This document shows positions 16,790 through 25,914 of a DNA stretch of 51,471 nt, in pieces. How positions within the stretch are numbered: position 1 is the first letter of the stretch; each line of letters begins with the position of its first letter. Origin of the DNA: a virus; the IMG/VR virus record IMGVR_UViG_3300046525_000127, positions 1 to 51,471 of that record. The stretch is one strand, 5' to 3'. The notes under the pieces were generated by a model that had not been told where the DNA came from, ran no database searches, and saw only the letters and a list, made by a program, of their open reading frames with translations. The position numbers and the translations under genes are program-made.

Positions 16790-17211
16790 GCTGAACCTTC
16801 TTGCTGTGGTGCAGATTGCATTTCAATGCGTTCGTCATCAACACGGCTCAACTTGAGGGTGTAATCAACCTTACGCGGGACACCGTTATCCATCAAAATA
16901 GATTTGGTTTCGTCAATGCTGTCGATGACAAAAACACCGTATAAATAACCTGAACCATCCATCAACACATAGCCTTGCCCTGTATCGGCCATGCTCGCCA
17001 ATTCATCCAGCGCAAAGCGTGTACCGAAGCCATATTCTTCATAAATGAGACCAGGCATTGTCACCGTGTCTGAACCTGCACCGGTGAACTGCTTTTTCGC
17101 ACGTCCATTGGCCACGGCATTTTCGGCATAGCTCCATGATCGTTGCCGTTGGATCTCTTGAAAGGCCAATGTACTGGTCTTAAAAATGAATTGTCCTAAA
17201 CTCATCAACAT
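16786..17211 (-). CDS. U: Tail protein gpU
   Basis: 141 residues. FIFKTSTLAFQEIQRQRSWSY and GPGSDTVTMPG-like GAGSDTVTMPGLIYEEYG match the P2 gpU family (tail terminator/completion). Sits between T and D as in P2 and overlaps the start of D. Confidence 0.9.
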   Translation of the reverse strand: MLMSLGQFIFKTSTLAFQEIQRQRSWSYAENAVANGRAKKQFTGAGSDTVTMPGLIYEEYGFGTRFALDELASMADTGQGYVLMDGSGYLYGVFVIDSIDETKSILMDNGVPRKVDYTLKLSRVDDERIEMQSAPQQEGSA

Positions 17212-17221
17212 GATTGTCCCC

Positions 17222-19804
17222 TTAATCGTTGTCGCTATAGCTGCGGACGTTGCTTGGTTGTTGCATGCGCTGCGCCTTTGCCACTTCCATTGCTACCAAT
17301 TGTGCTAATGCATTTTCATCCATACCCGGTGCAGCATAAATATTAAAAATTTGCTGCACTGGAGCTGCTGTTGCAGAGACATTTTTTGTGCTGGATGAAA
17401 TGGGTGGACGTTGGTCAAAACGGAATGCACTGGTATCAAAAAAGCCCAACATCTCCTGCCTGGCTGTTCCGATTGCATTGCTGGCCAGATGGCTATTGTT
17501 TGAGATCCCGTTCGCTAAACCTTGCATGTTGTATGCCCCCAACTGCGTAAAAACACGGGAAGGGGAGTGGATGCCAAAAGCACCTTTTACTGTATTGGTG
17601 ACTTGAGCTGCAGCAGCTTTTGCCCTGCCGATCACACCCGCAATGCCATTACTGATCCCGTTGGCCAGTCCTTGCATGAGCATTTGGCCAAAGCCAGTGA
17701 ATGTACTTGGCAATTGCACACCAAAGTAATTCATCACCGCAGCAAAGGCGCGATAAAACAGTCCGATCGGAGACCAGTTCAAAATGAGTGTGGTAATTTT
17801 TTGAAGGGCAAGCTGAAAGAATAAAACGATCTTTTGCGTGGTCGTCATGCCCGACGTACCAATCGAATTCCAAATGTCCGCAAAGAATTGTTTGATTGAA
17901 CCCCAATTGCGATAAATCAAATAGGCTGCCGTGGCCAAAAGTCCGATCGCTAAAAATAATGGGTTGGCCATCATTAAACGACCGACAAAAAAGATGCCTT
18001 TACCGAGCCACATAAAGGCCGATCCAATCAGCTTGATGATATTAATTAGACCGAAGCCTTTGACTCCCAGTACGCCAAACGTCAGGCGGAGTAAAGCCAT
18101 TGGACCGAGTATGGTCACCAGTGCAAGCGATAGGGCACTAAACGCAGCGAGCAGAATCACGATAATGGCAATGGTCTTCATGATGGCATTCGATAATTGA
18201 GGATTTTCTTTAGACCAGGCTCCCAGTTTTTCAGTCATATCCGTTAAGCCAGTGACGACTTGTTTTAGCTCAGGTGCGATCGCAGCACCGAAGTTCACCA
18301 TGGCACTGGTGAAAGTTCCTGAAGCTGCATCCCATAGATTTTTTAACGTACCGAGCTGCTCATTAACACGTGTCTGTAAGTCGGCTTGAGCATTCATTTT
18401 TGCTAAGGTTTCGTTATAGCCCGCTTTGCCTTTGTCGATCAGTAGGTTTAAGGCTTGGATGGTTTCTGCATCATTGCCGAACATATCCGACAAGATCGGT
18501 AAACGTGCTTCGGTTGAAAGGCCTTTGAGCTTTTCAAGCTGCTTGAACATATTGTCCAGTCCACCGAACTCACCTTTACCATTGGTAAAGTTCATGGCCA
18601 TACCTGAACCTTTCAAGGCCTTTTTAATGCCTTTACTGTCCATCATCGATGCAAAAATCTTACTGTAGGCGTTACCTGCAGATTCACCCGCCATTGCTGC
18701 TTGATCTGCCATGACCAAGAGGGGAGCCATCGCCTGAGCACCTTCTAAGCCCTCGGCTTTAATGGTTTTCATCCCTGCCGATAGTTTGGAAAAACCTTGT
18801 AGCATGTTGGTGGAGTCGACACCCAAGTAATACGATCGCTGAATCGTATCCATTAAACTGAGCATGTCTTTTTCTGAGGTTTTGGTGGCATCCTGCATTT
18901 TTGCTGCAAACTCAGCAGCATCTTCAAAAGGCATTTTAAGTTGTACGGCCAAATAGCCCGCAGCCTGACCTACACCGCCAAGAATGGCTTTATAGCTGAT
19001 ACCTTGCTGGACGAGCTTAGCCATCATTAATTGGAAGTCTGCTGTTGTACCAGGAAGCTGTGTGCCTAACTTATTGGCCAGTTCATTGATGGCTGTAAAT
19101 TCATTGGCCACTTGGCCATTCGATTGCATCATGGAGACTTTTAAAGTCGTCGCTGCATCTTCTGCTTCAGCAAAAGCTTTGATTGGGACACCTAAAGCAC
19201 CCGCACCGACTGCAGCTGCTGCACCTGCACGAACTCCAGTATCAGAGACTTTGCCAATCAAGTCCTGTGCATTTTTATGTTGCCGAACGAGATTGTTGAG
19301 CCGTTTTTGACTGGCCACCTGTTTATCGAGTTGAGTTTTTTTGCGCTGTAAAGCTTGGGTCGCTGTATCCACTTTGGCCTTTAAGTCACGTTCATCACGA
19401 CTCAGCGATTTGGTACTGATACCTGCTTGATTTAAGCCTGTACGAAGCATTTGCAATTGCCGAAGCTGATCTTGCTCTGCCTGTTTTAAATCTTTAACCG
19501 TTTGTTTGGCTTTCTCAAATTCTTTGGTCATTGCCCGAGTCGGTTTGGCAACATTGGCATGCGCTTGGGCAAGTTGGGCAACGGTCTGCTGTGCCGATTC
19601 TAAGTCCTTTTGAGTACCTTTAAGCGCACTGGATAAACGACGGAAAGAGGTAATATCTGATTGAGACTTGCTCAATTTCTTTAATTCTTCACGTTGGGAA
19701 CGCAAGGCATCTGAGGTCTTTTCACTTGAACCCATGATGTCCTTAAGGGGGGCAGTGGCTTTGTCCACCAGTTCTAACATGGCTTTTAGGCTAATTTGAC
19801 TCAT
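17222..19804 (-). CDS. T: Tail tape measure protein gpT
   Basis: 860 residues from ATG 19804 (MSQISLKAMLELVDK), which overlaps the stop of the E' frame as ATGA; an open frame to 19822 is not needed. Long N-terminal coiled coil (about residues 20-190), a central tail tape measure domain (FAEAEDAATTLKVSMMQ onward), two hydrophobic clusters around residues 535-650 and a C-terminal segment with GIHSPSRVF. It sets tail length; 860 residues is close to P2 gpT (815). Confidence 0.93.
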   Translation of the reverse strand: MSQISLKAMLELVDKATAPLKDIMGSSEKTSDALRSQREELKKLSKSQSDITSFRRLSSALKGTQKDLESAQQTVAQLAQAHANVAKPTRAMTKEFEKAKQTVKDLKQAEQDQLRQLQMLRTGLNQAGISTKSLSRDERDLKAKVDTATQALQRKKTQLDKQVASQKRLNNLVRQHKNAQDLIGKVSDTGVRAGAAAAVGAGALGVPIKAFAEAEDAATTLKVSMMQSNGQVANEFTAINELANKLGTQLPGTTADFQLMMAKLVQQGISYKAILGGVGQAAGYLAVQLKMPFEDAAEFAAKMQDATKTSEKDMLSLMDTIQRSYYLGVDSTNMLQGFSKLSAGMKTIKAEGLEGAQAMAPLLVMADQAAMAGESAGNAYSKIFASMMDSKGIKKALKGSGMAMNFTNGKGEFGGLDNMFKQLEKLKGLSTEARLPILSDMFGNDAETIQALNLLIDKGKAGYNETLAKMNAQADLQTRVNEQLGTLKNLWDAASGTFTSAMVNFGAAIAPELKQVVTGLTDMTEKLGAWSKENPQLSNAIMKTIAIIVILLAAFSALSLALVTILGPMALLRLTFGVLGVKGFGLINIIKLIGSAFMWLGKGIFFVGRLMMANPLFLAIGLLATAAYLIYRNWGSIKQFFADIWNSIGTSGMTTTQKIVLFFQLALQKITTLILNWSPIGLFYRAFAAVMNYFGVQLPSTFTGFGQMLMQGLANGISNGIAGVIGRAKAAAAQVTNTVKGAFGIHSPSRVFTQLGAYNMQGLANGISNNSHLASNAIGTARQEMLGFFDTSAFRFDQRPPISSSTKNVSATAAPVQQIFNIYAAPGMDENALAQLVAMEVAKAQRMQQPSNVRSYSDND

Positions 19805-19971
19805 TTGCTCTCTGTTTCCCAACGTGCTCGCGCACGTTCATGCCAATCCATCAATTCATCCAGTTCATAGTCATCACAGACGTCGGGTGTCCAATGGAAC
19901 ACCACGGCTAAATCTGCAATGACTTCATCGGTACTTATTGGAAGTCTTCGTCCTCGGCCTTCACAAAAAAA
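19801..19971 (-). CDS. E': gpE' extension made by -1 ribosomal frameshift in gene E
   Basis: After seven T's in gene E (GGT TTT TTT GTG, plus 19965-19971) the -1 frame stays open for 54 codons and contains ADLAVVFHWTPDVCDDYELD and WHERARARW, the pattern of the P2 E' product. It has no start codon of its own in a useful place, and ends overlapping the T start. In P2 the E+E' fusion is a tail assembly chaperone like lambda G-GT. The slip heptamer T-TTT-TTT/G follows the P2 arrangement. Confidence 0.85.
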   Translation of the reverse strand, partial: FFCEGRGRRLPISTDEVIADLAVVFHWTPDVCDDYELDELMDWHERARARWETESK

Positions 19972-20261
19972 CCGATCACTTCCTTTGACAACTTGGTGAG
20001 ATCCGAAGGTGCCAGTTCATACACGTCATTTTCAGTCATGGTCGGTGTGGTAATACGTGGAGCCAGTTTCGCCAAAGTGTCGACGTCGAGTTGCAACACG
20101 TTCACCAATGTGAGTCCACGTAGGGCACGGGTTTTTGGTTTACGGATCACGATTTCGGTAACGGTCTGTTCACCGCGCTTAAAGCCTTCGTCAAAAGTGA
20201 TGGTGCGGAGGTTAGGGTCTTGAATCGTGTCTTGGTTTTGTTGCTGTGCTTCAGGGGTCAT
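19935..20261 (-). CDS. E: Tail assembly protein gpE
   Basis: 108 residues, P2 gpE-like: GLTLVNVLQLDVDTLAKLAPRI and an acidic C-terminus. The unshifted product ends at FFVKAEDEDFQ; the slippery run lies 11 codons before the stop. Belongs to the leftward tail operon between FII and T. Confidence 0.88.
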   Translation of the reverse strand: MTPEAQQQNQDTIQDPNLRTITFDEGFKRGEQTVTEIVIRKPKTRALRGLTLVNVLQLDVDTLAKLAPRITTPTMTENDVYELAPSDLTKLSKEVIGFFVKAEDEDFQ

Positions 20262-20304
20262 GTCATATGCTCATTAGAAATATGGGGAGAGGGAATGCCT
20301 GGTC

Positions 20305-20811
20305 TTATAGACCAAGCAATTCTTTAATGTTTTTGGCTACATCCGTTTCACCGAAACGTTCTGTACCATTAATGAAATCCAGTTCGACTTCGACCACACC
20401 ATCCACTTCCATGCGGTAATAGGTATAGTTGTAAGACATTTTGATTTCTGTCTTTTCGCCATTTTTAGAATCACCAGGGTCAAGTTCAATCGCTTGGCCA
20501 CGGGTATAAATTTCTACAATTTGCGATGTGCAATTGTCCTGACGTTCATACATTCCAACAAAACGGACAGGCAGATCCGATGTGCCACAGACACCTAACT
20601 GGCGGTACTGTTTCACATCAAAGCCTGCATAAACCACTTCACCTTCAAGCTTTTCATAGCCCATTGACAGTGACACATCACCAATCATGCCCGCGCCACG
20701 AAAGTCCTCGGTTTTCTTGGTGATTTTGGGAATGGTGACGCTTTCTGCGACACCTGCCCATGAATGTGTATCTACGAACACATTAAAATTTTTCAAAGTA
20801 CGTGGAAGCAT
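20305..20811 (-). CDS. FII: Major tail tube protein gpFII
   Basis: 168 residues, beginning MLPRTLKNFNVFVDTHSWAG as in P2 FII, with YAGFDVKQYRQLGVCGTSDL and SYNYTYYRMEVDG conserved. Forms the inner tube of the contractile tail. Complete and close to the P2 length (172). Confidence 0.93.
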   Translation of the reverse strand: MLPRTLKNFNVFVDTHSWAGVAESVTIPKITKKTEDFRGAGMIGDVSLSMGYEKLEGEVVYAGFDVKQYRQLGVCGTSDLPVRFVGMYERQDNCTSQIVEIYTRGQAIELDPGDSKNGEKTEIKMSYNYTYYRMEVDGVVEVELDFINGTERFGETDVAKNIKELLGL

Positions 20812-20830
20812 TGCATCCAGCTCCTATACG

Positions 20831-21439
20831 TTATGCCGCGTTATTGATGAGTTGATCAAAGTTGACCAAATAACGGTCGGTAATGCGTTGATTGAGACCT
20901 AAGTTTTCAAGTGTTGGCACTGGAGTGAAGTCGTAGTCAATCCACATCTCACCTTGAGATAAGCCTTCAATGGTGTTTTGAGCAGGGTCATACCAAACCG
21001 AGGCTCCAATCAGGCGCTTGGCTGTGACATGCTCGGTCAATTTGGCATTGATCGAATCAATAATGTCTTTGGCCAAGAAGGGCGTAAGGGGTTGGTCGAC
21101 AAATGGAAAACAGCCATTGATGATGGTGTCTAACAAGAACTGTGCAGTTCGGGTTGCAACTTCAAAAGCAAAGCGTGGATCGTCAGAACAATTGCGGTTA
21201 CCCCAAAAACGAGCACCATCATGCAAAATCATAGTGGTGATATCTTTGCTGTTGAGATAACCTGCATCGGTATCAGGATCTTCAAGATCCCATGTAATCG
21301 GCTGACTAATGCCAGTCGGACCGACGACTGGAATATTTGAAAGCGATTTATGCCAACCGACTTTTTTGTCAGTTTCAGCACGTAGCGCTGCAGCAACAAC
21401 GGCAGCGGTGAGAATGCCTGGTCCGTATTTAAGAGCCAT
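20831..21439 (-). CDS. FI: Tail sheath, C-terminal part (second frame of a split FI gene)
   Basis: 202 residues. Matches the C-terminal half of P2 FI: KKVGWHKSLSNIPVVGPTGIS, FWGNRNCSDDPRFAFE, YDFTPVPTLENLGLNQRITD. It begins in the same reading frame as the N-terminal part, two codons behind its single TAA. ATG 21439 has GGGG nine bases upstream, so translation could restart here. Residues about 6-25 (GPGILTAAVVAAALRAETD) correspond to the P2 segment just before the GWHKTLSN motif. Confidence 0.85.
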   Translation of the reverse strand: MALKYGPGILTAAVVAAALRAETDKKVGWHKSLSNIPVVGPTGISQPITWDLEDPDTDAGYLNSKDITTMILHDGARFWGNRNCSDDPRFAFEVATRTAQFLLDTIINGCFPFVDQPLTPFLAKDIIDSINAKLTEHVTAKRLIGASVWYDPAQNTIEGLSQGEMWIDYDFTPVPTLENLGLNQRITDRYLVNFDQLINNAA

Positions 21440-21442
21440 AAT

Positions 21443-22474
21443 TTAAAACCCCATAAAATTAGTTTCGCCAAGTGAAACAAGCTCGGCAGGGCTGGCGAGT
21501 GGGTCACCATTTTCATTGCTTAATAAATGGAAGATGTCGCGCTCTTCTTGATTGTTTTGCTTCAAGACAATCCGAACAGGGGCTGAAAAGCTTTTGCCAT
21601 CCCCACCCGCAACATAATTGGAATTGATTTGGAAATGGCCGAGACCACCGCCACTACCTACAACAGTGATTGCTGGCCAACGGTCTGCTAGGATTTTTCG
21701 GATTAAATCCCCAAAAACAGCACGTGCATCGGGTTGTTCAACCGTTCCAATCACAATATTGCTTTCGATCTTATTGCCTAAGAAATACAGGTCATAGGTC
21801 AAAGTACCGTCATTGATGATGACTAATTGATCGACAAAGATTTTGGTCGGGACTAAAGCCGTATCAACAACTTCACCCAACAACACATTGCCACTCGTCC
21901 ATTCAGGCCAGATCAATTCAATTTCTCGAAATGCCAACATGTTTCGGAAATTCACCACCTCTTCAGGATCTTCAAAGACAAAACCATCAGCATCACGCGG
22001 GGTAATGTAAGAGTAGGCACGTAACTTTTTACAGATTGCACCTAAGGCGTTTGCAACATCGATGGTTTCAGTATCAGGCACACAAATAATCTTAGGGGTA
22101 ATGCCTAATTGTGATTTAACGGTGAGTAAGGCTTGTAAGCCAGTACGTTGGCCATTGGGTTTGGTCGTGCCAATCACAAGTGATTGTTCAAATTCACCAT
22201 CTCCATATGGGTCAGCAATACGAATCACGACTAAGGTTGGAGAGGTTATTGCGCTAATGATTTCTAGGTTTTTACGTAAATTTCCCATTGCACCGGCTTT
22301 GGGTAAAACACGATTGACCGAGGTAACCAGTACAGGGGTATTCAGCGGAAATGCGTCTTGATCTGCATCATCAGCATAGGCAACCATCGCCATAATATTG
22401 GTATCAGAATTGCGAATTGGAATTTTTCCAGCAGCGGATTCTCGCGCTGTAATACCGTGGTGAAACTCTGTCAT
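21443..22474 (-). CDS. FI: Tail sheath, N-terminal part with an inserted domain
   Basis: 343 residues. The first 195 or so match the N-terminal half of P2 FI (MTEFHHGITARES, PLNTPVLVTSVNRVL, LRAYSYIT, REIELIWPEW). After WPEWTSGN comes about 150 residues absent from P2 FI (for example KIFVDQLVIINDGTLTYDLY and GLGHFQINSNYVAGGDGK), ending GETNFMGF and TAA. The rest of the sheath follows in frame at 21439. Either a nonsense mutation, stop read-through, or a two-chain sheath. Confidence 0.85.
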   Translation of the reverse strand: MTEFHHGITARESAAGKIPIRNSDTNIMAMVAYADDADQDAFPLNTPVLVTSVNRVLPKAGAMGNLRKNLEIISAITSPTLVVIRIADPYGDGEFEQSLVIGTTKPNGQRTGLQALLTVKSQLGITPKIICVPDTETIDVANALGAICKKLRAYSYITPRDADGFVFEDPEEVVNFRNMLAFREIELIWPEWTSGNVLLGEVVDTALVPTKIFVDQLVIINDGTLTYDLYFLGNKIESNIVIGTVEQPDARAVFGDLIRKILADRWPAITVVGSGGGLGHFQINSNYVAGGDGKSFSAPVRIVLKQNNQEERDIFHLLSNENGDPLASPAELVSLGETNFMGF

Positions 22475-22545
22475 GATGACTCCATAAAAGTTGAATTACT
22501 TTTGAAATCATCATGAATTGAAGGGCTGTGTTTTTCTATGAAGGC

Positions 22546-22572
22546 AATCCTGAATAAGCTTTAATCAGGATT
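22546..22572. promoter_or_regulatory. 27-bp dyad, candidate Ogr site of the FI (tail) operon
   Basis: Near-perfect palindrome with arms AATCCTGA and TCAGGATT and inner TAA/TTA, centred about 85 bases upstream of the sheath start. Same sequence family as 25966-25992 and 34155-34181. It is at the position of the P2 PF promoter. It also resembles a hairpin with T's on the plus strand, but no plus-strand gene ends here. Confidence 0.65.
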
Positions 22573-22591
22573 TTATAAAACTGCGGATAAT

Positions 22592-23575
22592 TTAGATTCG
22601 GATGATAAACATCACCGCCACGTTTCTTGCTCGAACTGACATTGTGGACTGTATTGCTGTTACAGAATCGACGGCTTGAGCTGCTGAAGAGAGCAGTATG
22701 ACCTTGCTTGCATCAATCGTGGTTGCCTCACCATTTAAGGCATTACGCATGGTCTCCGTAGAGTTATCGGTATTATTGTATAGATTAACTAAACGACCAT
22801 CGGTCAATGTTGGGTCACCCATACATACCGACGACGCTTTCTGAGAACTACCAAATACACGACCGACATCAATCCCACGTCCATGATCCCATCCTCGTGG
22901 AACCTCAGCACGAAAATCAGGGACATTGAAGGTGGTACTCCCATCACCATCACCGAACGAAGTACCAATCACATCAAACAGCGCTTTATATTCAGTTCGT
23001 GAATAGGCAGCACCATTGCACTCAAGTGCATAAGCGGGGGGAACTGGATTTGACCATATTTCAATGGTGCCTGATTTCGCTAAAAGTGGAGTGAAATAGG
23101 CGCGGAGTTCATCGAGCTGCTGTTGTACCCAAGTTTGAGTGGCGGTGTTGATATTCGGGTCGATACTCAAATTGATTTGATTTGTTGCCACACCTTTAAT
23201 ATCAATGGATATGGTCAGTTCTCCACCTGCACCATCTTCAAAAAGAGACTTATAGCCACCGTGATAATTGCCAATATAAACCAACTGGCCAGTCTCATCC
23301 GTAAGGCCAATTTCATGAATATTAAAGCCACCAATGTTTGCACCCACGGTTGCTTGGATACGAACAACATCCTCGATCACTTCTAGGTGCTGGATTAAAA
23401 CACTGGCTTTTTGATTGACCAAGTGCGTACGGTCAATTGCAGTCAATGGGTCATAAGGGACACCATTGGCATCGCCAATCACTAGGTTTTTTAAATTAAG
23501 CGGTGCAGACTCATGCGCTTGGGCAATGAGATCTGAGCCATAAGTGGTCAAGGTCAAATAATATTTAGAGGGCAT
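22592..23575 (-). CDS. Tail fibre protein (gpH-like) with tail-collar domain
   Basis: 327 residues. N-terminal P2 gpH-type fibre attachment domain (YYLTLTTYGSDLIAQA, LKNLVIGDANG, RIQATVGANIGGFNIHEIGL), then a phage tail-collar domain (GTIEIWSNPVPPAYALECNG, YKALFDVIGTSFGDGDGSTTFNVPD, RGWDHGRGID). This is much shorter than P2 gpH (669), and no G-type fibre chaperone gene follows. It determines host receptor binding. Confidence 0.88.
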   Translation of the reverse strand: MPSKYYLTLTTYGSDLIAQAHESAPLNLKNLVIGDANGVPYDPLTAIDRTHLVNQKASVLIQHLEVIEDVVRIQATVGANIGGFNIHEIGLTDETGQLVYIGNYHGGYKSLFEDGAGGELTISIDIKGVATNQINLSIDPNINTATQTWVQQQLDELRAYFTPLLAKSGTIEIWSNPVPPAYALECNGAAYSRTEYKALFDVIGTSFGDGDGSTTFNVPDFRAEVPRGWDHGRGIDVGRVFGSSQKASSVCMGDPTLTDGRLVNLYNNTDNSTETMRNALNGEATTIDASKVILLSSAAQAVDSVTAIQSTMSVRARNVAVMFIIRI

Positions 23576-23583
23576 ACATTTTC

Positions 23584-24108
23584 CTAGATTGCTTCCATAT
23601 AAACCGTTTCACCCGTGACACATGCTCCACCCAGCCATAAGTAACCTTCGGATTGAACATGGGCAGAAATGGAATAGTTATCCCGCGCTGATTTGGTTGC
23701 TTCAATTGCGGTTTGAACTTGTAAAAGTTGATCAATACTGAGTAGGTGGAGTGGGTCGATAATCACCACGAATGAAAAAGGTTGGTGCTTGGGGGTAAAT
23801 TCGTACCATGCTTTGATTTGGAAAAACGTGACTACGGTACCGAGTAGGCTTTCAATTGATGATCGTGTTCCGCGCTGCGCATTAAAGGATTGGCTTTGTT
23901 GGATCGCATTTCGCTTTTCTTGCTCACTCCATTCAGGTAACCAATATTCGACGCGGTGTTGCCATGCAAGCCACGGTAAATGAGCAACAGGACAACGATC
24001 AATACGATGTAAATCGACAAAAGGCACTGAAAGGTTGGAAATCTTTTCACCAAGCTGCTCTATGTTTTTTTCAAGTTTGGTTGCGTTGGGAGGCAATAAT
24101 TTAGACAT
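23584..24108 (-). CDS. I: Baseplate protein gpI
   Basis: 174 residues from ATG 24108 (MSKLLPPNATKLEK), with GGAG nine bases upstream; the frame is open to 24123. HRIDRCPVAHLPWLAWQHRV and EWSEQEKRNAIQQS match P2 gpI. Overlaps the end of J. Confidence 0.9.
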   Translation of the reverse strand: MSKLLPPNATKLEKNIEQLGEKISNLSVPFVDLHRIDRCPVAHLPWLAWQHRVEYWLPEWSEQEKRNAIQQSQSFNAQRGTRSSIESLLGTVVTFFQIKAWYEFTPKHQPFSFVVIIDPLHLLSIDQLLQVQTAIEATKSARDNYSISAHVQSEGYLWLGGACVTGETVYMEAI

Positions 24109-25000
24109 CGCGGAACTCCACAATGTTGATCGTTACGCCTGTGCATTTTGAATATTTATTCTTCGGCAAAATAAGATCCGCAGCGGGACTATTCAGTATG
24201 ACGTTTTGAACCCCGCCTTGATGCAAGGCATGGAACAGTCCGCTGCGGGCAACGTCATAGCCAAGTGAAGAAATCTTTTCGATATAGGCTTGAGCATCCG
24301 CTTCGGCAGCTGCTTTGACCACGGCAGAATCAGGACCAGGGAAAAGCACTAATGTGGCGTTCAATTGCCACTCTTGAGAAGTCGCAGCTTTGACATGCAC
24401 TTCGTCTGTAAACGGACGACGCGTATCAGGATCAAGCGATTGATCGACTGCATCCAGTAAAGTCTGGGGTGCATTCTCATCAATATGGCTTTGAACCCAA
24501 ATATTGACATGACCTTCTTGTGGCGTTTCGACGGAGATATCTTTGACATGACCATGCGCACTCAGTCCCCAAAACTGATATGCACCCACTGAGCCAGCAG
24601 ACATACTTTCAGGCTGTAAATGTGTACGACGACGTAAATCCTCGTCAGATTCCATCACTGCATCAATAGGCGGATTTGCATTGGGTTGCGCAGGGATAAT
24701 TGTTTTTCGATAGACATCTCGGTTCGCAGCTAAATGGTCTAAATCCGATCCTTTTGCGTAGGCCAGCATGAGCGCTTTGGATTTAGCATTGATTTGGCCT
24801 GTTTTAAGTAAAAGACGATAGGCGAATGTTTCGAGTACTTTAACAATTGGCTCACTTTCAAAATTAAGTGCCTCGACAAGCTCAGGATCACGCGCCAAAA
24901 TATCATTTTTACACTGCTGAAGTTCGTCCTCAAAATCGAGCTGCTCGAGGACGTTTGGAAAAGGGAGTGACGAAAGATCGACGCGATTGAGAGAACTCAT
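24101..25000 (-). CDS. J: Baseplate wedge protein gpJ
   Basis: 299 residues, P2 gpJ family: VDLSSLPFPNVLEQLDFED at the N-terminus, AYAKGSDLDHLAA in the middle, LGYDVARSGLFHALHQGGVQ near the end. Length equals P2 gpJ (302). Overlaps W by four bases (ATGA). Confidence 0.92.
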   Translation of the reverse strand: MSSLNRVDLSSLPFPNVLEQLDFEDELQQCKNDILARDPELVEALNFESEPIVKVLETFAYRLLLKTGQINAKSKALMLAYAKGSDLDHLAANRDVYRKTIIPAQPNANPPIDAVMESDEDLRRRTHLQPESMSAGSVGAYQFWGLSAHGHVKDISVETPQEGHVNIWVQSHIDENAPQTLLDAVDQSLDPDTRRPFTDEVHVKAATSQEWQLNATLVLFPGPDSAVVKAAAEADAQAYIEKISSLGYDVARSGLFHALHQGGVQNVILNSPAADLILPKNKYSKCTGVTINIVEFRDV

Positions 25001-25365
25001 GCAGCAGCTCCAATAGTAAAGGCCTGAGAAAATGCTTGTTCACGGTATTGGCTGATGTAATTTCCAATGATGGTAATGTCCCAAGCACTAGCCTGATCAG
25101 TACTTGAAACTTGAACTTGCTTAATTTTGATACGCGGTTCAAAACGAACGACCGCTGTTGCTGAAGCATTCATGATTTTAAGTTTGGTAAAGTCATTGCA
25201 GGGTTGGTCAATCAGGTCAGGTACCAGTGAGCCATAGTTTCGACGGCATAAACGCGTACCAATCAAGGTGGTTAAAAGATCATGCAAAGATTGCTGTAAA
25301 TGAGCAGGGAGCTGGCCATCATCCGAAATCGCTCTGCCTGTATGACGAGACATACCTTTAACCAT
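24997..25365 (-). CDS. W: Baseplate wedge protein gpW (gp25-like)
   Basis: 122 residues with the gp25/W fold signature: LQQSLHDLLTTLIGTRLCRR, NYGSLVPDLID and FEPRIKIKQVQV. GGAGG lies upstream. Overlaps V by a few bases. Confidence 0.9.
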   Translation of the reverse strand: MVKGMSRHTGRAISDDGQLPAHLQQSLHDLLTTLIGTRLCRRNYGSLVPDLIDQPCNDFTKLKIMNASATAVVRFEPRIKIKQVQVSSTDQASAWDITIIGNYISQYREQAFSQAFTIGAAA

Positions 25366-25903
25366 TGGACTCGCCTCCAGTTGGGATTGGTTTGGCCGTT
25401 TGACCAGTTCCGTTCATGACGTTGCCATGAGGGTGATTGATCAAACTCACTTTTTTGGCGATAACGTCGACAGCCGATGAAATTGTTTCTTCTGCATGCA
25501 CCGTTCCAGTAAAGACTATTTCAGGCACATCAAAAATGCATTTGTTGAGTTTGAAAACTGCTTCGCCTGAAGTGATATTGACTTTAAAAAAAGACTCACC
25601 GATTTGTACAAATAACTCATTTGGATCTGTACTCGGAGGAGGGAATGTTTCAGAAAAAAGGCTGATTTGTGGTACCGCACTGGTAAGCTCACCGCCTTGT
25701 GCTGATACTGAAAATTGCTCTCCTAACGATGGGCATCGCCAAATTTTGACGATGCCTGCAGCCATCGTTGGAATGGGAATCCAATCCGTTTCATTTTCAT
25801 CAATTTTTAAGCGCATTTTCCATGCAGATGCATCGACGGCAATGACTGTACCGATGCAAGCGAGATTCTGAAACTGGCGTAAAAGTTGATTATTCATGCT
25901 CAT
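25358..25903 (-). CDS. V: Baseplate spike protein gpV
   Basis: 181 residues, P2 gpV-type membrane-piercing spike: N-terminal OB-fold (LACIGTVIAVDASAWKMRLKI, IWRCPSLGEQFSV) and a C-terminal beta-helical tip ending with HPHGNVMNGTGQTAKPIPTG; the H-x-H near the tip is typical for iron binding in P2-type spikes. First gene of the V-W-J-I-H operon. Confidence 0.9.
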   Translation of the reverse strand: MSMNNQLLRQFQNLACIGTVIAVDASAWKMRLKIDENETDWIPIPTMAAGIVKIWRCPSLGEQFSVSAQGGELTSAVPQISLFSETFPPPSTDPNELFVQIGESFFKVNITSGEAVFKLNKCIFDVPEIVFTGTVHAEETISSAVDVIAKKVSLINHPHGNVMNGTGQTAKPIPTGGESNG

Positions 25904-25914
25904 ATAAACGTAAA

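Noticed and set aside
17388-18668. Several plus-strand frames of 70-100 residues over the tape measure gene
   Set aside because: Antisense shadows of a well-supported gene, with low-complexity composition and no ribosome sites.
21443-22474. Sheath insertion as an intein
   Set aside because: No Cys/Ser start block and no HN-C/S/T end; the insert ends with a stop instead.
22546-22572. Dyads read as rho-independent terminators
   Set aside because: The T tracts lie on the plus strand while the genes before the first two copies are on the minus strand, and the third copy lies between divergent genes with no upstream transcript. Position fits late-promoter operators better.
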